From a bacterium (lineage in GTDB: Bacteria > Chlamydiota > Chlamydiia > Chlamydiales > JAFEGQ01), in contig JAKBAF010000109.1 of the NCBI GenBank assembly GCA_021809305.1, forward strand, positions 1 through 5,280: a stretch of DNA of 5,280 nt, given 5' to 3'. The notes under the pieces are model-generated. The model made no database searches. It was not told the DNA's origin and saw nothing but the letters and a program-made list of their open reading frames with translations. Positions 1 through 5,280 of the stretch are shown here, one piece after another; the stretch's first letter is position 1, and each line of letters begins with the position of its first letter. Both the position numbers and the translations under genes were made by a program.

Positions 1-600
1 GCCGGCGTGCTTGCAGAGGATAAGCTCTTTGCGACACTTGATACGACAACGCGTAAGTTCACACTGCCTGGCAAGCAGGAGATACTCTTGATCGATACGG
101 TGGGCTTTATCCGCAAACTGCCCTATCAACTTGTGGCGGCATTCAAGAGTACACTTGAAGAGGCGACATTTGCAGATGTTCTCTTGCATGTTATTGATGC
201 AAGCCATCCGGCGGCGCTTGAGCAGGCGAAAGCGGTCCATGAGGTGCTAAAAGAGCTTGGCGCAGAGGCGCATCCGATGCTAACCCTCTTGAATAAAGTA
301 GATAGGAGCGAGTCTATCTTTATGGCTGAGCGGCTGCGCCTCCTCTATCCGAAATCTGTAGCTATCTCGGCAAAGGAGAGGAGTGGCTTTGAGGGGCTGC
401 TCGAGCTTATGGTGCGCGAGATCCATGCGATGCGTCGCGAAGTTAAACTTGTAATTCCACAGAGCGAGTACCGACTTGTTGCGGATATCATGCGCCTTGG
501 CGAGGTTGTAGAGCAGGAGTATGTTGAAAACGAGATCATTTTGACTGCACGTCTGCCAATTGAACTTGTGGGTCGCCTTGAGAGGTTCATTCAAAAATAA
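1..600 (+). CDS. hflX: GTPase HflX, C-terminal part (5' end outside window)
   Basis: HflX is a ribosome-binding GTPase of the TRAFAC/Obg-HflX group that splits or rescues stalled 70S ribosomes, especially after heat or antibiotic stress; it acts in the cytosol. The frame is open from base 1 and the first codons (A-G-V-L-A-E-D) read straight into the HflX signature LFATLDTTTR (residues 9-18 of the visible part), so the GTG at 7 is an internal valine and not the start. Visible G motifs are G3 DTVGF (bases 94-108) followed by the HflX-typical KLP and AFKSTLEEA stretch, G4 NKVD (292-303) and G5 SAK (367-375). The P-loop and the N-terminal HflX domain lie upstream of the window. After the G domain about 70 residues form the usual short C-terminal domain, ending at a TAA at 598-600. 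About 200 residues are visible, roughly half of a usual HflX. No intrinsic terminator follows it. The family assignment is secure; the exact role in this organism is inferred from the family. Confidence 0.95.
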   Translation, partial: AGVLAEDKLFATLDTTTRKFTLPGKQEILLIDTVGFIRKLPYQLVAAFKSTLEEATFADVLLHVIDASHPAALEQAKAVHEVLKELGAEAHPMLTLLNKVDRSESIFMAERLRLLYPKSVAISAKERSGFEGLLELMVREIHAMRREVKLVIPQSEYRLVADIMRLGEVVEQEYVENEIILTARLPIELVGRLERFIQK

Positions 601-627
601 ATTATTTACCAGTCGACGAAATTAATG

Positions 628-643
628 TTTAGTTTGAACTAAA
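628..643. promoter_or_regulatory. Near-perfect palindrome over the -35 box, operator candidate
   Basis: TTTAGTTTGAACTAAA has 7-base arms (TTTAGTT / AACTAAA) around a central TG. It contains the whole predicted -35 hexamer of the downstream promoter, which is where a dimeric repressor would block RNA polymerase. As RNA it would be only a weak A/T-rich stem with no U-tract, so it is a poor terminator for hflX. What is seen is the symmetry and its position; binding by a regulator is inference, and chance symmetry in an A/T-rich spacer is possible. Confidence 0.45.
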
Positions 644-662
644 TTCGCCTATTTGGGATAAT
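634..662 (+). promoter_or_regulatory. Sigma70-type promoter for the two-gene operon
   Basis: A -35 box TTGAAC (634-639, 4 of 6 consensus bases) is followed after exactly 17 bp by a -10 box GATAAT (657-662, 5 of 6). Transcription should begin near 669-670, giving a leader of about 22 bases before the ATG at 692. Spacing and position in the only gap between hflX and the unknown genes make it the natural promoter of the pair. Match to the housekeeping sigma consensus is seen; activity is inferred. Confidence 0.65.
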
Positions 663-669
663 CAATTCC

Positions 670-691
670 AAAAAAAAGCGAGTTTAAATAG
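670..691 (+). promoter_or_regulatory. A-rich leader lacking a Shine-Dalgarno sequence
   Basis: The predicted transcript starts at or next to an A8 run (670-677) and reaches the ATG at 692 through A/T-rich sequence with no GGAG-like element; AGCGAG at 677-682 is at best a very weak match. An in-frame TAG at 689-691 touches the ATG, so the protein cannot begin upstream. Translation would have to rely on an unstructured A-rich leader, as with S1-dependent initiation. This contrasts with the strong GGAGG ahead of the second gene. Confidence 0.4.
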
Positions 692-2896
692 ATGTCTGAC
701 CTCCCTATTGGTGCTACCCCTTCTCAGGCGATGGTGCCTATCACTCCGGCCTCTGCCGCTCGACTTGAAGCTTCTATTCCCATGCAGCCAATGAGTACAA
801 TGGAAGGCGTTTTGGGGGCTGCAAAGTTTCTATTTACTGGCAAGTTGCCGGAGAGTACTCGCTTAGCTGTACGTCAGGCTGTTCAGGGCGGCCTCCAGGA
901 ATTGGAAGAGACCTCCGAGCCGCTCCTTCTTGAGGACACTCCAAGGCCTGAGGAGCCACTCGATGAGGGTTGGGAAGATCTGGAAGATAGTGAGCCCCAA
1001 GCTCCTCTACCGACCATGTCGTTTGCCGCAAAAGAAATTATTGAAACAGCGCATCAATTAGGAGGGGCTTGGGGCTACAGCACTGAGGATTACAATCCAG
1101 ACGAGACGACATGGCATAGGGTTTCGACCTCTGCTCGCGAGTTCTTCTCCGACCTCAAAAGAGAGATTGGTGGATCCCACCTCCTTCAAGGGGTTATCAG
1201 CTCTATAGGCCGCTTTTTCTCCGATTGGTCGAAAGACGCGGTCCAGACCTTTCCCTTTCTTGGGGAACTTTTTGGGTCACCCTTTGAAGAGCAGCCAGGG
1301 GCGCTCTCTGCTGGGCAGAGGCCAAAGGTCTACAGGCCGAATGCTGCTCGCCAAGACTTAGTTGATAAGGTCACGCATCGCGTTAAGGATTGGACAATAG
1401 GCCATACACCCTCTACGAGCGAAGAGCGCGATTTTGTTGCGATTGTAAGAGATCTTGCCGATTACGGTATGGGTGAGCTTGAGAAAGATGCGCGTGTGGC
1501 ACCGCTCGTCCAACACCCCACTTATTTTAATGATGTCTGTGAGCGTGGCTTACAGATCGGCGATGTGATCGTTAAGCGGCTCGAGGAGGAGCACGGAGGC
1601 AAGATACGGCACGCTCTTTTGAACAGATTTTGCGTTGCCTCACCCTTTGCTTTTGCAAATGAGGCTGATGCCAAATGTAGGAGTGAAAACCGCTCTTCTA
1701 TTGAAGGCGAAGCTCATGTGCTTGAGAAGCTTCAAGAACAGGGGATGCTCCATCCTGCGATTTCCATTAGAGCTACCTCTGAGGGGAGGCGTCTTGAGCT
1801 TAAGAAATACTACACCGCTCTCTTTACGCGCCTTCTTCAGACAGCCCCCTATCTTGAGATCGATTCCGATCCGCTCGTTGCTAGATTGAATCGTCCGGCG
1901 AGCGTTAAGTTTGGGGATCGCGGAGTCAAGATGGGAGCCATTCTCATGGCAGAGCTCTGGGTGGAGCAGATTGAGAGGCTGAGCAGCGCGGAATTTTTGA
2001 TGCCACTTATTGATGGTGTTGTTGAGACGACACAAGCCTTCTCTATTGATCCATTTGCAGCCCCTGCGGAGGTCTCTCCACATCCAAAATTAACTGCTGA
2101 GGAGCAGGCGGGTGTGAGTAAGCTCTCAACAATTGTCTGCCGAGACATCCTCGCAAATGATAGCCTCTCCTATGTTCCGCTGAAGTTAGATACGGCCTTA
2201 AGCGAGCAAGCTGATGCTGTTGTTGGCACCTTTCTGCATAGCGTAGATGGCAGGGCCCGGGTGCGTGCAGAGCCGCTTGTGGATTGGGCTTCGACGGTCC
2301 GTGATAATACCTTAGGCCGTGAGAGTCCAACTCCTCCAAAAAAACCAAAGACCCGTCTGGGTTCTGCTATCGGTAAGGCTCTCCATTTAGATGAGAGATG
2401 TGAAGCTCTTAAACGGCAGATGGAGAGCTACCCCTGGGCTTTTACCAATCTTGCTCTGCAACTCACCGATGATATCTTTTATACACTCTTCCCTGAGATG
2501 GAGAGGGTTGGTCTTGTTGACCGCCTAGAGACCTCTTCATCTAAGGGGTTAACTGAAGAAGAGAAGGTAGACAGAGCTCATTCGATGCGCGAAATCCTTG
2601 CGCATGACCTCCTAGCTCTCCTTAAGCAAGCCGCGGAGCGACCACCTGTTGCTATCTCTCTCCACTACTATCTGATGAAGAAGCAGATGCCAGGTTGCTG
2701 GGAGAGACTCAAGGAGGCGTGCCAAGATGAAGTTGATGGGGAGTCGCGAAACGAGGAGCTCTTTAACCATCTCCTGGAATTGCAGGGGAGTGTAAGTGCA
2801 AAAGAGCTTGTTAAATGCGCCGTTAAGTGGCTCCATGATCATCCTTCCCTTCCGTTGCCAATAGAGCCCGGGGTTCCGAGCGGAGGGGCTAAATAA
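692..2896 (+). CDS. Unknown 734-residue protein A, paralogue of the next gene
   Basis: I do not recognise this family. The start is the ATG at 692, fixed on its 5' side by the TAG at 689-691; a later ATG (731, 782 or 791) cannot be excluded because none has a clear ribosome site. There is no signal peptide and no convincing membrane helix. Residues 1-35 are rich in S, P, A and M with no basic residue before R24. Residues 71-105 are strongly acidic with many prolines, probably a disordered linker. From about 145 the protein looks mostly alpha-helical. Blocks shared with the following gene are 151-195 (FFSDLK ... TFPFLGELFG), 290-326 (GD ... LLNRF ... SPF), 378-401 (FTRLLQTAPY ... SDPLVARL), 414-445, 467-490, 580-613 (YPWAF ... 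LFPEMERVGLVDRLE) and 667-717 (PGCWERLKEA ... VKWLHDH). A P/K-rich hinge lies at 545-554. No nucleotide-binding, protease or nuclease motif is visible. Codon use resembles hflX, so recent transfer is not suggested. An effector or structural role is possible but unproven. Confidence 0.9.
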   Translation: MSDLPIGATPSQAMVPITPASAARLEASIPMQPMSTMEGVLGAAKFLFTGKLPESTRLAVRQAVQGGLQELEETSEPLLLEDTPRPEEPLDEGWEDLEDSEPQAPLPTMSFAAKEIIETAHQLGGAWGYSTEDYNPDETTWHRVSTSAREFFSDLKREIGGSHLLQGVISSIGRFFSDWSKDAVQTFPFLGELFGSPFEEQPGALSAGQRPKVYRPNAARQDLVDKVTHRVKDWTIGHTPSTSEERDFVAIVRDLADYGMGELEKDARVAPLVQHPTYFNDVCERGLQIGDVIVKRLEEEHGGKIRHALLNRFCVASPFAFANEADAKCRSENRSSIEGEAHVLEKLQEQGMLHPAISIRATSEGRRLELKKYYTALFTRLLQTAPYLEIDSDPLVARLNRPASVKFGDRGVKMGAILMAELWVEQIERLSSAEFLMPLIDGVVETTQAFSIDPFAAPAEVSPHPKLTAEEQAGVSKLSTIVCRDILANDSLSYVPLKLDTALSEQADAVVGTFLHSVDGRARVRAEPLVDWASTVRDNTLGRESPTPPKKPKTRLGSAIGKALHLDERCEALKRQMESYPWAFTNLALQLTDDIFYTLFPEMERVGLVDRLETSSSKGLTEEEKVDRAHSMREILAHDLLALLKQAAERPPVAISLHYYLMKKQMPGCWERLKEACQDEVDGESRNEELFNHLLELQGSVSAKELVKCAVKWLHDHPSLPLPIEPGVPSGGAK
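2882..2886 (+). promoter_or_regulatory. Strong ribosome binding site for protein B
   Basis: GGAGG, followed by two more G, lies 9 bases before the ATG at 2896 and sits inside the last codons of the upstream gene (the S-G-G-A-K end). It fixes the start of the second gene and, with the TAATG stop/start overlap, points to translational coupling of the pair. Confidence 0.85.
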
Positions 2897-5001
2897 TGAG
2901 CTGGTTTTCATTTACCTGGAATAAGCCCGAAAAGTCTCCTGCGGTTCAAAACCCGCCTTTACCATCACCTCCCCCTGCTTCAACGAAGCAAGGCGCGACG
3001 CAGGCCTCCAAGGTAGCTCGGCCTGCGATCATTCAGGCTGATGATCATCTTGGAGCCGCTGCTCAATCCCTTGAAGATGTTTTTTTCTTTAAAATAGACT
3101 CGCCGATAGAGCCAGCCTCTCCCATTGCTCTATTTTCGGCAACACCTCCTAAGAGTGATCTAGATGGGAGCTTTCTTGCGACCCTCGAGAGATGGATAGG
3201 AGGGTTTTTTATTGATCTTAAGGAGCAGGTCACAGATACACGATTTTTGATTGAAGCTCGCTCATTCTGCTGGAAGCATGCAAAAGGGCTGGCCGCTGAG
3301 GCGATGGTGACCTTTCCTTTTATAGAAGAATTATTCGGTGTCGAAGAGCCTACGGTTGACCCCTTGCCCCATACAGGGCGTATTCAGCAAGAGGAGTACT
3401 CATCACAAGCTCCAGAGCACATCTCCCCTGAGGAGGTTCAAGCTCGGCTCCAGGCGCGGATTAGAAGCTGGGTTCCGCCAGAACTAAATGATCAGGATAG
3501 TGAGTTTGCACAGGTGATGACGGGGGTTTGCAAGTCTCTTACAGACCAGGTAACAAGCAGCGTTAAAAATCTAGCCATCGTTAATGAAACCTTAGAGCTT
3601 ATTTTGCCAGTAGGAGATGCGCTTGTAGGTCGAATTGATCACGGCCATGTATCAACCGTGCGCAAAAGACTTTTAAAAGCACTTAAAGGCTCATCTCCTT
3701 TTGAGCTTATGAATCTGGCTGAAGAGAAGCTAGCACAGCCGCGTCGCAGTGATGATAAGGCGAATACAAAGTTATGGAAGAAGCGTGAGCAGTGGGTGCT
3801 AACGCAGCTAAAGAAGACGGATCATCTTCATAAGGCGGTCCGTTGTGAGGGCACCAATGAAGAGAGGCTGCGCCATGCTGAGCAGCACTTCGAGCGCAAG
3901 TTTGCCCGTCTGCTTCAGGTTGCTCCTTATGCGGCACAACAAGGATCAGATCCTCTACTAGCGCGCCTTGAGAGGGCAGATTGTGGCAAGATAGAGGAAG
4001 AGGCTCTGCGCGGTGGAGGTATATTGATCGCCTCTCTTATGCTAGATCAAGTTAAGAATATTCTAAGCCGAGAGTCTTTTGTCACAAACATTGATCTACT
4101 GCTTGACTATCTTGAGCCCCAAGTTAACCGCTGGAGTCTCGTAAAAAATATGGTAGCAGGAGTGGCTAGTTATGTTTTAAATAAGTTCAGCAATAATTCA
4201 CCCGCTCCAGAGGTTGGGGTCGCTAATTTAGATCCCGAAGAAAAAGAGGCTATTTGTTATCTTAGCAAGATATTAACCTCCGATGTGTTAAAAAACGATT
4301 TTGTCACAGGTTTGATTATCAGACCTGATGTTCAAGCGGAGGTAGTTGGCCAAATTAATGGCTTCTTAGCCACTGTGCTAAAAGCGGAAGGTGAGAATGG
4401 CTTCACGGTAAATCCTCACCAGTTCAACGAGCACGCGCATCGTATTGGAGCTTTGGTTAATGGAGGAGAGAGTGCTGCAACAGAGAAAGAAGAGATCGCT
4501 AAGCCTACCGGAGTTCTTAAGAAGCGCAGGCCTGCGGATGGGACGGTTGAAGGTCTCCGTAATCGCAGTGCTGAGATTGTAGAGTGGCCGGATCACTACT
4601 ATTGGCCTCTTTGTAGCTTTCTCTTTTCTGCAGTTGACGCGCTGATTGATGGGTTCTTCCCTGAATTAGATGAGATTCAAGTTGTCGACCGAATTGAGCG
4701 CCAGCCGAAGCGTAAAGCTAGCTACGAGAAGCGTGGAGCGAATCTGCAACGAGATCTCTTGCGGCTAATGAAGTCTGCAAATGAGCGAGCGTCTGGAGAG
4801 GTTTGCGATACGCTTGGTCGCTATCGCGCTGAGGAGAGTTTTCCAGGTGCATGGGATAAGCTTAAGGAGCTGCTCCGTGATAGAGAGCCTCTTTTGACGG
4901 CACACCTGCTAAGCCAACAAGGCAAGGCTAGCGCGCCTGTCATGATGCAGAGCGCCCTCGAATGGGTGGTGCAACATCACGGCGCTGTTGTTGCCAATTA
5001 G
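2896..5001 (+). CDS. Unknown 701-residue protein B, paralogue of the preceding gene
   Basis: No family is recognised. The ATG at 2896 shares its A with the TAA of the upstream gene and has GGAGG 9 bases before it, so the start is well supported. Residues 1-45 are W/F-containing and then rich in P, S, A and Q (PPLPSPPP at 20-27), unlike the acidic linker of its neighbour. The body aligns collinearly with protein A: 104-148 (FFIDLKE ... TFPFIEELFG; 16 of 45 positions identical by eye, no gaps), 240-276 (GDALVGR ... KGSSPF), 336-360 (FARLLQVAPY ... SDPLLARL), 374-407, 445-468 (10 of 24 identical), 568-601 (YYWPL ... FFPELDEIQVVDRIE; 10 of 34 identical) and 650-695 (PGAWDKLKELL ... ALEWVVQHH). 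A K/R-rich stretch lies at 541-557. Residues 571-588 are rather hydrophobic, but the counterpart in A has charged residues there, so a membrane segment is unlikely. No signal peptide or catalytic motif is visible. It probably partners or parallels the upstream protein in one operon; this is inference. Confidence 0.9.
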   Translation: MSWFSFTWNKPEKSPAVQNPPLPSPPPASTKQGATQASKVARPAIIQADDHLGAAAQSLEDVFFFKIDSPIEPASPIALFSATPPKSDLDGSFLATLERWIGGFFIDLKEQVTDTRFLIEARSFCWKHAKGLAAEAMVTFPFIEELFGVEEPTVDPLPHTGRIQQEEYSSQAPEHISPEEVQARLQARIRSWVPPELNDQDSEFAQVMTGVCKSLTDQVTSSVKNLAIVNETLELILPVGDALVGRIDHGHVSTVRKRLLKALKGSSPFELMNLAEEKLAQPRRSDDKANTKLWKKREQWVLTQLKKTDHLHKAVRCEGTNEERLRHAEQHFERKFARLLQVAPYAAQQGSDPLLARLERADCGKIEEEALRGGGILIASLMLDQVKNILSRESFVTNIDLLLDYLEPQVNRWSLVKNMVAGVASYVLNKFSNNSPAPEVGVANLDPEEKEAICYLSKILTSDVLKNDFVTGLIIRPDVQAEVVGQINGFLATVLKAEGENGFTVNPHQFNEHAHRIGALVNGGESAATEKEEIAKPTGVLKKRRPADGTVEGLRNRSAEIVEWPDHYYWPLCSFLFSAVDALIDGFFPELDEIQVVDRIERQPKRKASYEKRGANLQRDLLRLMKSANERASGEVCDTLGRYRAEESFPGAWDKLKELLRDREPLLTAHLLSQQGKASAPVMMQSALEWVVQHHGAVVAN

Positions 5002-5079
5002 ACATGGCCGCGATAAATCCATACAGATCACACCCGGCCTACGCGCAATGCCGTCAACTTAAAGAAATTCACGCTCATA

Positions 5080-5121
5080 AACACCGCTTCTAATTGAACC
5101 CCGGGTTAGGGTGTTAATTTT
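5080..5121 (+). terminator. Weak terminator candidate downstream of the operon
   Basis: An outer stem AACACC (5080-5085) / GGTGTT (5110-5115) can enclose an inner stem AACC (5097-5100) / GGTT (5104-5107), followed by AATTTT (5116-5121). The position, about 80 bases after the stop of protein B, suits an operon terminator, but the outer stem is only 6 bp, has a large unpaired interior, and the U-tract is short. The inner AACCCCGGGTT (5097-5107) could equally be a chance DNA palindrome. Confidence 0.25.
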
Positions 5122-5178
5122 GTGCCGAAACTGCCTGTTTGTAATCGCATACATCTAAGTCATTTTTACGCAAACGAT

Positions 5179-5194
5179 GGCCACAGGCGTGGCC
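5179..5194. repeat. Perfect hairpin GGCCAC/GTGGCC
   Basis: GGCCAC (5179-5184) and GTGGCC (5189-5194) form a perfect G/C-rich 6-bp stem with a 4-base AGGC loop. It is the first of a run of closely spaced inverted repeats that continues to the window edge. No T-run follows, so it is not a standard terminator. Confidence 0.6.
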
Positions 5195-5203
5195 GGAACC
5201 AAA

Positions 5204-5226
5204 GCTGCACGGGAGTGCAGCACTCC
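5204..5226. repeat. Two overlapping, mutually exclusive hairpins
   Basis: Hairpin 1 is GCTGCAC (5204-5210) with GTGCAGC (5215-5221), a perfect 7-bp stem with a GGGA loop. Hairpin 2 is GGAGTGC (5212-5218) with GCACTCC (5220-5226), a perfect 7-bp palindrome around a single A. They share bases 5212-5221, so RNA could hold only one form, and hairpin 2 with its 1-base centre would be more natural as a DNA palindrome or would open a pair or more as RNA. This density of symmetry is unlike ordinary spacer and suggests a mobile or repeated palindromic element, or a structured RNA. Confidence 0.55.
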
Positions 5227-5278
5227 ATATCGGAATTTGCTGCTAAATGTCCGTGCTGTAAGCTCAAATTTGGAGTGC
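5220..5278. repeat. Long-range inverted repeat reaching the right edge
   Basis: GCACTCC (5220-5226) can also pair with a second GGAGTGC copy at 5272-5278, and just inside it AATTTG (5234-5239) pairs with CAAATT (5265-5270), leaving a 7-base bulge on the left and one base on the right. GGAGTGC at 5212-5218 and 5272-5278 are therefore direct repeats 60 bases apart. The element may continue beyond the window, so its ends are not known. Confidence 0.45.
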
Positions 5279-5280
5279 GG

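Larger units (their letters stand above)
5002..5280. other. Intergenic region without a convincing gene
   Basis: After the TAG of protein B no gene with a ribosome site can be supported up to the right edge. The first half holds a 29-codon open frame (ATG 5004 to TAA 5091-5093) with no Shine-Dalgarno sequence, and a weak terminator-like element near 5080-5121. From about 5179 the sequence becomes dense in inverted repeats. Two short frames run off the right edge, one on each strand (+ from ATG 5177; - ending at a TAG at 5155-5157), and neither has supporting signals. I see no tRNA or rRNA. Confidence 0.6.

Noticed and set aside
7..9. GTG at 7 as the start of the first gene
   Set aside because: The frame is open to base 1 and the codons before and after GTG fit the HflX G-domain continuously; the real start lies upstream of the window.
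280..594. Antisense open frames of 104 and 81 codons over hflX
   Set aside because: The + strand here carries the G4 and G5 motifs and conserved C-terminus of HflX, so the antisense frames are by-products.
628..643. The palindrome as an intrinsic terminator of hflX
   Set aside because: The stem is A/T-rich with a minimal loop and no T-run follows; its place over the -35 box fits an operator better.
1640..2083. 147-codon open frame on the - strand
   Set aside because: It lies wholly inside protein A, whose body is supported by the similarity to protein B; the translation looks like no protein and it has no ribosome site.
1849..2348. Two further open frames of about 100 codons on the - strand
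   Set aside because: Shadows of protein A in antisense frames, with compositions typical of antisense translation.
3707..3937. 76-codon antisense frame in protein B
   Set aside because: It covers the best conserved part shared with protein A on the + strand, so it is a shadow.
4606..4659. Membrane helix in protein B near residues 571-588
   Set aside because: It is moderately hydrophobic but includes acidic residues, and the aligned segment in protein A is clearly polar; an amphipathic buried helix is more likely.
5179..5280. CRISPR array
   Set aside because: The repeated unit GGAGTGC is only 7 bases, occurs twice on one strand, and there is no regular repeat-spacer pattern.

Overview
The window holds the 3' end of one recognisable housekeeping gene and then two large, adjacent, same-strand genes of no family I recognise. 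All coding is on the + strand. The organism is a bacterium with balanced base composition. The HflX-type GTPase and a sigma70-like promoter fit most Gram-negative groups. Large lineage-specific paralogous pairs without catalytic motifs are common in host-associated bacteria, including the Chlamydiae-type lineages, but nothing here fixes the taxon; that is a guess only.

Layout. Positions 1-600: C-terminal part of the ribosome-associated GTPase HflX, cut by the left edge. Positions 601-691: a short spacer with a convincing sigma70-type promoter (TTGAAC, 17 bp, GATAAT) whose -35 box lies inside a 16-bp near-perfect palindrome, followed by an A-rich leader without a Shine-Dalgarno sequence. Positions 692-2896: an unknown 734-residue protein (here 'protein A'). 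Positions 2896-5001: an unknown 701-residue protein ('protein B'), overlapping A by one base (TAATG) behind a good GGAGG. Positions 5002-5280: no convincing gene; a weak terminator candidate, then a stretch from about 5179 to the right edge packed with inverted repeats, including two mutually exclusive hairpins and a further copy of the GGAGTGC arm.

The main result is that A and B are diverged tandem paralogues. Reading the two translations side by side gives at least six collinear conserved blocks running from a TFPF..ELFG block to a C-terminal W-containing helix, with divergent N-termini (acidic in A, proline-rich in B). They appear to form a two-gene operon, translationally coupled and driven by the promoter at 634-662. 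Both look soluble and mostly helical, without a signal peptide or clear membrane segment. A hetero-oligomer or a pair of secreted/host-directed proteins are possible roles, but both are inference.
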